Assembly (NCBI RefSeq): GCF_000003815.2
Contig: NC_049984.1
Coordinates: 22,255,583-22,297,031 of the forward strand
DNA length: 41,449 nt
Direction: 5' to 3'
From: Branchiostoma floridae
Taxonomy: Eukaryota > Chordata > Leptocardii > Amphioxiformes > Branchiostomatidae
Below the pieces are notes generated by a model. The model was not told the DNA's origin and searched no databases. It saw only the letters and a program-made list of their open reading frames with translations. The position numbers and the translations under genes were made by a program. This document shows, in pieces, positions 33,860 through 41,449 of this stretch; the stretch's first letter is position 1; each line of letters begins with the position of its first letter.

Positions 33860-34156
33860 ATGTGTATGGTAGACACACCCAACAAAAACATGCCGATTCG
33901 AACTCGAAGAGGCCCGCTAGAAAGACTCTCGAAGGGCCCGCGTGGTCGGTTTGCCCTCTTGAGTGACATGCTGATAGAAACCGGCTACATGGTCAGTAGT
34001 TTGATGGAGATCGGCCTGGTCAGTGTTGTGGCGGTAGCGGGAGTGACCATACTGTGGGTACTCACCGAGGACATGCGAGAGAACCGGCGGAAGGCTCGCA
34101 AGAGAAGACCGAGGAATAATTCACTCGTGGACGGCGCGTCACCTGAGAATAGGTAG
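33860..34156 (+). CDS. Putative small single-pass membrane protein (98 aa)
   Basis: An ATG-started frame whose composition is GC-richer than its surroundings. Residues about 43-68 (MVSSLMEIGLVSVVAVAGV and on to TILWVL) form one hydrophobic helix. It is preceded by a basic stretch (RTRRGPLERLSKGPRGRF) and followed by RENRRKARKRRPRNN. The in-frame Met at codon 11 (MPIRT) is an alternative start. The stop overlaps a possible donor (aatag|gtagat), so it may instead be the first exon of a larger gene. I recognise no family. It stands alone between SLC22 and the dehydrogenase, next to an assembly gap. Being real is plausible but unproven. Confidence 0.4.
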   Translation: MCMVDTPNKNMPIRTRRGPLERLSKGPRGRFALLSDMLIETGYMVSSLMEIGLVSVVAVAGVTILWVLTEDMRENRRKARKRRPRNNSLVDGASPENR

Positions 34157-34189
34157 ATGGTCGGTTACCCTGGGAACAAGACTTTTAGC

Positions 34190-34640
34190 CAGGGAATGGG
34201 TACCGGTACAGAAAATCCAGGTCCGGTTCAGGTCCAGAGGATCAGGTCCAGGTCCGAACCTGAACCTGGACCTGATTCAGTATGTAAAAACTTGTAAAGG
34301 GGTGAAGATAATCAAAACAATGGTTCATTTCGCTGCAAAGAAATATATTTTGTTGCGTACTCTCTATACTATTGACTGTAAAACTTGGTAGAAATGACTC
34401 TAGAGTCTACTCTACTCTACTTCGCTCTTGTTCTTTTCTTCGACCGGTAAGCCCCAAATCGTGTAAATGCCTGATCACATAATCTATTAATTTTCCAATA
34501 GGTCCAACATCCGGTCCACAAAATTGTTTTCAGGTCCGGTTTTTCCGGACCGGTCCAATAAGACGAAGAAAAAATGACTTTGTACCGGTACACCGTACCA
34601 GTACCCATCGGTGTACCGGTACCCACACCTAGCCAGGACC
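34190..34640. repeat. Palindrome-rich GGTACC/GGTCC repeat
   Basis: gggtaccggtaca and caggtccggttcaggtcc on the left recur inverted on the right (ccggaccggtcc, tgtaccggtaccc). The sequence aggtccgaacctgaacctgg lies inside. Probably an imperfect fold-back element. Confidence 0.5.
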
Positions 34641-34710
34641 TTAGATAAGCACTCCTGGGAGGAGTCATGCAGGGATTTTGTCGGGGAGAACTACTTTGCT
34701 GCCGGCCCAA

Positions 34711-34823
34711 NNNNNNNNNNNNNNNNNNNNNNNNNNNNNNNNNNNNNNNNNNNNNNNNNNNNNNNNNNNNNNNNNNNNNNNNNNNNNNNNNNNNNNNNNN
34801 NNNNNNNNNNNNNNNNNNNNNNN
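34711..34823. other. Assembly gap (113 N)
   Basis: A run of unknown bases. Any frame read through it is meaningless. Confidence 0.99.
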
Positions 34824-35203
34824 TATATACTGTGTACAATATACGACATGGAAAGACTGTATATGTTTCAGGCGGTTACACAGAAAGAAGTGTGAAATCT
34901 ACGGTATACGATCAAGACAGTTTTCATAGCCATAGTCTTTTGTCACTTGCAGCAATGGCAGTTTCTTTGGCAGTTCTTTAGGATACCGCTAGATGTCGAT
35001 TAAATGATGTCGCCTTTCGAATAATTCACACAGTCTCTAAGTTCAAACCTAACGGACTAGTAACAAATAAACGGAAAGTCCTTTGTTTTATATGAGACAT
35101 GACATGGTGAATACAGTACATTCTTACACAAACTTTCAGTTTTTCATCTTTTATTACTCCCTTTTCTTCGGTTTATACAGATATTATTGAGCTAGTTGTA
35201 CCT

Positions 35204-35421
35204 ACTCTCCAAGCAGAGGTTGGTGGTGAAGATTGTAGCCATTTTATAATAATAATAATAATCTTTATTGCAAGTTCATTCTCGAGGGCTAATTGCAGAG
35301 AGTGAAGTAGTGGTATACATAATTGTATACTTTAAAGAGAAGAATAGGTCGCGTTTTCTGTGCTCACTCCTAAATTGGTACAAAAGTCAAAAACTGTCCT
35401 ACCAACCTCTGCTTGGAGAGT
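35204..35421. mobile_element. Inverted-repeat element (actctccaagcagaggttgg) with nested retroposon end
   Basis: Terminal arms actctccaagcagaggttgg and its perfect complement bound the element. Inside, an (ATA)n tract at about 35250 is followed by tttattgcaagttcattctc, then gagggctaattgcag, the same retroposon 3' end as 26405-26455. Confidence 0.8.
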
Positions 35422-35884
35422 GAGTTGAACCCTCTATTTTACATGGGAACGTATCCTGCACCTCACTCACAATATGACAGGTGGCGTGAATGCACTAAAT
35501 AAGCAGGCCATGAATGCTTTTGAGTTTAGCCGTATCTCCAAAGCAACGTTCTATCACCATGTGTGATACATCCTAGAATAAAGTTTTCAAAACCCTCTAT
35601 ATCATAAATGTTAATATCCAAACGGAAGAAGCGGTCGGGTTCGTTTTAAATATAATTTGTAGAGTTATTTAGCTTCGTTTCTCCGTAGGTGCACCCTTCA
35701 ACTATACCATCACATCTACTTGGAGCTGACGTAACTTGCGCTGTTGGTAGTCTAGTTACGTTCCAAAACTACATAAAGCTTATTACCAACATGTGTGTAA
35801 TTTAGTTCTAACAGACAGAATACGTTACCCAAGACTCATACGGATTTGACGTTGAATATAACGTTACGTACAAGTAATGTTATT

Positions 35885-36355
35885 GAAATATTTATTGATG
35901 CGACAAAAGTACAGCGACTTTCGCAAGGTCTTCATGTGTAACAACTAATTACAGTACAACTAAACACACATATATTGATATCTATAGGTATGAATAAGTC
36001 AACATATTGGATCTAGCAAGTCATTTACACTATTTCTTCTACGTAATAAGCATTCGTTGATATATTTGCCTACTTGTACACAGTGAGGATTATCGCCACC
36101 CAGAATATAGTTGAGTTTATCTATCGAACAGATAGTAGCAAATCCTTTAGAACAAGCGGAAAGTAATGTGAACAGCTCTGTGCGTTTGTCATTATATCGA
36201 GAACAATCCATAACTAAGTGACGTTCGTCTTCGATCTCATTTGGGCAGAATGGACAAAACCTCTGGTCACGGGGAATTTTAGTATATCTTCCGGCTTCTA
36301 TATTTAGTTTGTGACTACAAATTCTATGGGCCCGTCTGTACGTGTAACACATTAG
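35885..36355 (-). mobile_element. Non-LTR retrotransposon C-terminal fragment with zinc-knuckle-like motif
   Basis: The minus-strand frame 36352-35999 (about 117 codons) has CPFCPNEIEDERHLVMDC (a CCHC-type motif common at the C end of non-LTR ORF2), then SRYNDKRTELFTLLSAC and NPHCVQVGKYI. A 3' UTR follows to about 35885, ending in aataaat. It is 5'-truncated. The same family is split at 12455-13740. Confidence 0.82.
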
Positions 36356-37039
36356 CTGTGCGACAGCACGCGGCGTGACAGCAGCTGGTTATATTAAACT
36401 GAACGACCTGTCACATCTAGATCTTTTACACTTATAAGGTTAACTTGGGTTGTTAAGTTTATAGTAGAGTAGATTCATCCCTCAAGCTACCGACATCTTA
36501 CACATTGCAGTCGTCCCTCAGAAAGACATCTGGAGCCGCATAGTTCAAGTTTTGAACTTTTATTCAGCTTGTCGGCAAGGGTGGTTTAGTTCTTTGTCCC
36601 AAGAATAATCCGACGCGTGTTCCTCACGAAATAACGGTAGGGTAGGTCAGCCAGCTGGGCCCCACCTGCCAAAAGCACAGGCTGGCAGTCATTATAAGTG
36701 GTACTTCCGGCTTGTAACAGCGGTGCTGGAGGTCAATAAAAAAAAACACAACTCTTAAAGGCAAGCTAAGCAATATAGATTGTAGAGCGTTTAAAAGTGG
36801 AAATATTCTGAATGATCCAATCTGTATTGTATTTTCATCTACTACACTCTATTCCTACATTTACATCATTGTTAATACTTTGAGCGGTTAAAAAACGGTG
36901 CAGAAACAATTCGCAAGAAGAATCCTTGGAACCATCAAGTTAGGCCTTGATCCAGCCAGTAACCCCTTTCGACGTTCAAGCGGCACAGCGGCATCAAAAT
37001 TCTGCTCCTTGAATGTCGGTAAGGAATGAAATAAAGTTA

Positions 37040-37130
37040 CTTTGTCTGACCCTTGGCTCTTCCCTCATGATCTCAATGAAAAGCGGCCTGCAGGCCGATT
37101 AAAGCTTTCATTAATAAACAAAGGTTCATC
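37040..37130 (+). repeat. Retroposon 3' end (gctgcaggccgatt), copy 1
   Basis: tgacccttggctcttccctc, then caatgaaaagcggcctgcag and gccgattaaag, recurs with small changes at 39255-39345. Both end in an ataaa-rich tail. Confidence 0.6.
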
Positions 37131-37469
37131 TTATTATGTGGAAAAGTGTCCCAAAATTGACTTTGAAAAAAAAAAGGTTCTGCATTTCGAAGGGGGGGGG
37201 AGCTTGGAGGAGCTAGTCTCGTGATCTCGTTGCTTGATCAAAGAACATCAAAAATGTCTATTGGGACTGGCTTTCTTTACTTGTGATCATCCAATCGCGT
37301 TTGCCACATTTTAGAACATGTATGTATACATATTCAAGAGTTGTTGAAGTTCGAAAGTTTAAGACCTTTCAAGTTTTTTTTTTACGAGAATGTGTCCCCC
37401 CCCCCCTAAAAGCGTAGCTGTCATAGGCCAATACATTTGTAATGCTCTGAAAAAGAGAGAATCTATTGT

Positions 37470-37680
37470 ACAGTAACAGACCAACTTGTCAAACTTGCAT
37501 ATTACACTATGTCAATACGCCATTTATGTTTACATTTCTATACTATATTTGTATGTAGTTATAGAACTCAGACAAATATCATTGTATTAATTGACTTGTT
37601 ACTGTTGCCTTACAATTGTACCATGTACAAATGTTGTGCAATAAAGTTCATTCATTCATTCATACCCAAAAAAAAAAAAA
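37470..37680 (+). repeat. Retroposon 3' UTR with aataaag and (ATTC)n tail
   Basis: The stretch ends gtgcaataaagttcattcat followed by more (tcat)n and a poly-A run. This is the usual end of a 5'-truncated CR1/L2-type copy. No coding part is present. Confidence 0.55.
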
Positions 37681-37989
37681 AGAATCAAGCAGCAGACTAT
37701 ACGACAGGAAAAAAAAGCCCCCTCTTCACCCCAACACACACATATACATACACCCCGTCCGTCCTGTTTCCCCATGCTATGGGTCAGTGAGAGGACACTG
37801 CTTCAGAAAACAGGTGAAATACGATACTTTCCCACGTACAGGTGAAAAGTGTACCCAAAGAGGTTGTTGGTATACCATTATACAACACACACATCCCATG
37901 GCACTGGAAACGTAGGGTCACAAGGCAACCAGCTCTGTGTACATTCGGTATTGGGTGTCATGTTTGGGCAATTACAACAAGAGAACATG

Positions 37990-38061
37990 TTTCCTTCAGA
38001 CCTTTCCGCAAGCGCGTATGAGGATCCGGTTGGGCCGGAGGTGGAAGAAACCAAATTCTAA
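37990..38061 (+). CDS. Possible terminal coding exon
   Basis: A good acceptor (acatgtttccttcag, about 37986-38000) is followed by an open frame DLSASAYEDPVGPEVEETKF and a stop at 38059-38061. The sequence is GC-richer than its surroundings and looks like an acidic protein tail. No upstream exon could be linked; joining it in phase to the small ORF at 33860 gives an immediate stop. A second frame (TFPQARMRIRLGRRWKKPN and on) is also open. Low confidence. Confidence 0.25.
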   Translation, partial: FPSDLSASAYEDPVGPEVEETKF

Positions 38062-38276
38062 ACACCCGAGGGAATCTCTCGAGGGAATAGCGGCTACTTA
38101 AAGCTGTTGTCTGTATGCACCACTCAGCAAATACTAGTAACTAACACTGCTGTGAACGCTATGCTCTGAAATCCGTCTGTAAAAACAAATTTGTATTTCG
38201 TGGTGGCCTGGATACGGATAACCTGACCTCCCTATGTAAGGAGCAATTTTGGACTCGTCCCAGATTCTCAACAATA

Positions 38277-38504
38277 ATGGCGCACTTTTTGACAAGGGTG
38301 CTTAAAGCGCTGTGTGAGTCTCCCTTGCGGATCCTTCTCCTTTTCTTCGTTGTCCTTTTCCGTAGCTGCCAGTACGTCTGTGTGCGTGTGCTGCGGGCGG
38401 AGCGACGGAAGAGCGTGAGCGGGGAGACGGTACTGATCACCGGGGCCAGCCGGGGGATCGGCCGGTGCCTTGCCTTAGAGTTTGCCAAACACGGAGCCGA
38501 CACG
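38277..38504 (+). CDS. Short-chain dehydrogenase/reductase, exon 1 (SDR16C/HSD17B11-like)
   Basis: The first exon of a membrane-bound NAD(P)-dependent oxidoreductase. It starts at ATG 38277 (A at -3, G at +4) and ends at a GTTAGT donor in phase 0, coding 76 residues. Residues 17-40 ([13 protein letters not shown] and on) are a hydrophobic anchor, followed by the basic [27 protein letters not shown] (49-68) is the first beta strand and the TGxxxGxG cofactor loop. EFAKHGADT follows. The layout (anchor, then Rossmann start near residue 50) fits the retinol dehydrogenase 10 / RDHE2 / 17-beta-HSD11 group. 3-ketodihydrosphingosine reductase is an alternative. The catalytic YxxxK exon was not found in the remaining 2.9 kb, so the gene probably continues to the right. 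Confidence 0.82.
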
Positions 38505-39432
38505 GTTAGTACTGTATATATCCGGACGTGGCTGTGTGTGCACGTACCTAGTATGTAGGAGAATCTATTTCGGGCAAGCACATGTTTAGAGCAACAGTGG
38601 GACTACATATAGGTTGACTGGTTCACTTGTGCCTTTTTCTAGGTCACTGTTACATAAATTACTTCTCCCTCTTTTCATATCATTTATTATTAATTTCTGT
38701 CTGAATGTACTACGGATTACAGCATAAGGGAAATAACACATCCAAACCTCCAGGCCCACTACGCCTCCACATAAATTCCTTTTAACGTATGGATTTATTA
38801 TCATGTAAAATACCCATATCATAATGATATCTTGCCTTCACTATAGCTATGCTAACGTTATAAATTTGCCAGCAGTGTTTTAAGATAAGCATGATTCCAA
38901 AGCAACACCATCACGTTAAGCAATGGGGAACCCGTCGTCACACGCAGTTCATTTGCACACAGACCACATAACCTTGTCTGGGAGCAGAACGAGGTAACCA
39001 AATCATGTTTGCCTAACGCGCTCTCCGGCCCTCTATCGTGTTTCTGCGGTCACCTAGGCGGGACGGGTGTGAGGGCAAATTTCTGCTCCCCCGAATTTTT
39101 GCCCCGTGGGCGTGCGTTTGGAGTTAGGGTGAGGGTCAGACTTGAATCATGTAGCAGTTTGTTTCTTTGTATGTATGTATGTAGAAATTGTGACTTATAG
39201 GACTTAAAAGGACTCCAAACGATGTAACTGTATCTCTGTTATATAGTACTTTGCCTGACCCTTGCTCTTCCTCTCGTGGCATCAATGAAAAGCGGGCTGC
39301 AGGCCGATTTGAGGTTTCATGAATAAATAAATTAAAGGTTCAAACAAACAAGGGTTGGGGCTAGGGTTAGGGCTTTTGAGTAAGTGCTAGTCTAAGGGCT
39401 AAGGTTGGGATTTGGATTCAATTAGAGTTAGG

Positions 39433-39728
39433 TTAGCCTCTACAGTGTCCCCCCTTCCAAATTGAATAACATTTTTGTCAAGACTTCCAAATGGTGTGAC
39501 GCAATTTTCTTCCTTTTGGGTATGCATACTGGAAACCCCCAAGCAGTGTTGCAGCATATATCTGGCATAGCTAGGTCGAATTATGGTTATGCTTAGCGTC
39601 AACAGTGCCCCCCCCCCCCTTCCAAAATGAAATAATATATTTTATCAATACGTCCCAGTGGTGTGACGCAATTTTCCCTTAAGGTATGCATACTGGAACA
39701 CCCCAAACAGTGTGGAGCAAATATTGTC
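39433..39728. repeat. Two-copy tandem repeat, about 170-bp unit
   Basis: acagtgycccccc, ccttccaaa, tggtgtgacgcaattttc and ggtatgcatactggaa recur in the same order, first at about 39437-39560 and then at 39602-39728. The poly-C run differs in length between copies. Confidence 0.8.
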
Positions 39729-40017
39729 AGGGTTAGAAATTCGGCTTGACACCGGCTATCTGCCCGGCCTTCAAGCGTGACACTCTGTCCACATCATAAA
39801 CCCCATTTTTACGGCTCCGATAAAAGGGGCCAGGAGTCGGATTGTATTGATTTTGCCTCCTGCGTGCCCTGACCTGGGGTTGACCTGGATAACGCACAAG
39901 AGAAGACAGACTTTGTACAAACCCCAATCTACAAAGGTGTCAGCTCCCCCCCCCCCCCCCTTTTCAGGTCTTCGTCACGGTCAATTCCCGACCATACATA
40001 TGCACACTTTGTGTTGG

Positions 40018-40222
40018 TACTGTAAATGCAGAAATGTTCGCGGTGTTTTTTATTTATTTTTTTTTTTATTTGCGGTTTTCGCAGGTGCCACTTAACCGCG
40101 AATTTAAAACCGCCGCGAACATTTTTTTCATGGCAGTGACAAACTACTGGTGCTACAGCGAGCTTAAAACCACCGCGAAAAGTCTTTTATCACGCTACCG
40201 CGAACACAAATGCATTTACAGT
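40018..40222. mobile_element. MITE of the tactgtaaatgca/cgcgg family, copy 3
   Basis: It starts tactgtaaatgcagaaatgt and ends aatgcatttacagt, with inner ttcgcggtg, accgccgcgaac and accaccgcgaaa blocks. It carries a T-rich expansion near the left arm. Confidence 0.82.
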
Positions 40223-40224
40223 TC

Positions 40225-40246
40225 ATGATCTCCGAGCAGAGGTTAG
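40225..40246. repeat. Isolated ctctccaagcag-family end
   Basis: tctccgagcagaggttagga matches one terminal arm of the elements at 35204 and 29060. No partner arm was found. It abuts the MITE at 40018-40222. Confidence 0.4.
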
Positions 40247-40691
40247 GAGTAAAAATTGTGACGGTTTCCTAGGATCCTTACCGTTTCTATTACAAAATAC
40301 CTTTCTAGAAGCTTTGCAGGGATCCGCACAGATTATGCGACAGGGATGTTCATATTCGGTCACCATATACATACAAAGGTATATAGTGCGGAAATACTGT
40401 ATTCCTTCGGGACAACGTGTGCGTAAATCGTTATTTCATTTTCTTCCCCTGCCATTTATACTCCACTAAAATCGATATCTTACGTCCCTGTGCGCGCATA
40501 TGGTGATTTACTCACGTTACGGTTCAGCACTGGGCCTCAAGGTATTAAACTCACTACTATCGCGTTTGGCATTACCTTTTTTGGTAAATGTTCCGCAAAT
40601 CGAGACTATTTACTGCGAAATGCGATCACTAAACCATTGTTTCATGCATATTCAGCAAGCCGTATCGTGTGCTGGTTCTACATCGCCAGCT

Positions 40692-41164
40692 AAGGCCACA
40701 GCAAGTAGATTTTATGGATGACATCCATGCGCGCATTAATTTTAGCCTGATTTTAGATGGTCAACATAACAAGAAAGTACCAAAATTCGCAAATATGTTG
40801 TGCCGTAGGCTAATGATTGTACTTGTAGAAGTGACACTAGCCAGATAGCCATGACTGTAGTCATAGAAGCGAAACTAGTTAGATATTTGTAAAAGCGGGA
40901 CCACTATGGAAGTCATGAGTGTAGTTGCCATGTTGGTAAGTGATACCAGTCTACAACAGTGTCACCTTAACTACACTAGCTATAGGGCTTAAATACAGGA
41001 ATTAATGTCTTGTTGGTAGTGATACCATGCTTCAATACTTGTTTATTTCACGCTGCTTACTGCGTATATTTGGAAAATTAGTCCATCTTGTTTTTTTCTC
41101 GCCGTATCTCACTGTTTTGCAGTCTGCAGAGGATGTCATCCATAAAATGTACTTGCTGTGGCCT
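40692..41164. mobile_element. MITE of the ggccacagcaa family, copy 3 (complete)
   Basis: Terminal inverted repeats of about 33 bp (ggccacagcaagtagatttt, then atggatgacatcc) differ by one base. The interior has diverged gtagaagtgacact / agccatgactgtagt / agaagcgaaact units that look like a small internal tandem repeat. No coding. Confidence 0.88.
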
Positions 41165-41449
41165 AAAGCCCCCTGTCACGTTTTGACGTACTTATGATTC
41201 TCCTGTTACACCGTGTTTGGTCTAGCGGTAAGTCGCGATCTGAGGAAATGAAGTTACTCCCTACAAGTCCATCTGTCGTCCAGACCTTGCCAACATTTTG
41301 CTTTCCGTACCCTTCGGCTAGTGGCCTGGTCAAAACACTGTGTTTGCGCGTATATCGGGTAACAGTACTAGTAGAAGGCTGGGAGAGATACATGTACACA
41401 AAAAGTCCTGAACTGAAGGGGGAAAATAGCAAATTAGATTACCAATTTC

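Larger units (their letters stand above)
38505..41449. other. Presumed SDR intron 1, repeat-rich
   Basis: No SDR exon was recognised in this stretch. It contains a second retroposon end (39255-39345), a two-copy tandem repeat, poly-C runs (about 39607-39620 and 39946-39960) and two MITEs. Confidence 0.5.

Noticed and set aside
34417-34981. Open frames crossing 34711-34823
   Set aside because: They are read through N bases and have no supporting sequence on either side.
38159-38581. 140-codon minus-strand frame at 38.2-38.6 kb
   Set aside because: It is the antisense shadow of the SDR first exon, where the plus frame has the cofactor motif and anchor.
39355-39375. Telomere-like gggttaggg
   Set aside because: Only one or two units occur, inside unrelated sequence.

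Overview
The window reads as an invertebrate animal chromosome: split genes with GT..AG introns, short exons, much non-coding DNA and many small transposon relics. The gene families and the repeat types (fold-back MITEs, tRNA-derived SINEs, 5'-truncated non-LTR elements) fit a basal chordate such as amphioxus (Branchiostoma). That assignment is inference, not proof. A 113-base run of N (34711-34823) marks an assembly gap.

Layout. (1) 275-8847, plus strand: the last 11 recognisable exons of an SLC18-type vesicular amine transporter-like protein, whose 5' part lies left of the window. (2) 10753-15560, minus strand: a complete four-exon SAM-dependent methyltransferase of the Rv2258c-like group (355 aa), convergent with gene 1. 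(3) 18192-30800, minus strand: a complete 11-exon SLC22 organic ion transporter (568 aa). (4) 30.8-38.2 kb: repeat-rich intergenic DNA with two non-LTR retrotransposon fragments, a small one-helix membrane ORF (33860-34156) and a possible terminal exon near 38 kb. (5) 38277-38504, plus strand: exon 1 of a membrane-anchored short-chain dehydrogenase; no further exon was recognised before the window ends.

I built every exon set by reading the splice sites and checking codon phase. In genes 1-3 all junctions keep the frame. Two predicted methionine starts turned out to be TTG or GTG codons and were moved to downstream ATGs at 15560 and 30800. One methyltransferase exon (12233-12355) has no ATG-started frame of its own and was found by translating the gap between its neighbours.

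How the genes might relate: a vesicular amine transporter-like protein, a small-molecule methyltransferase, an organic ion transporter and an oxidoreductase sit side by side. A shared pathway is possible, but nothing in the sequence shows co-regulation. The most notable protein-level signal is in the SLC18-like gene: the acidic TM7 residue of VMATs is glycine here, and the two acidic TM10/TM11 positions are Glu in place of Asp. The most notable DNA-level signals are a 911-bp TIR element inserted inside a retrotransposon fragment, several fold-back elements with readable target duplications, and a degenerate ~124-bp tandem array in the first SLC22 intron.
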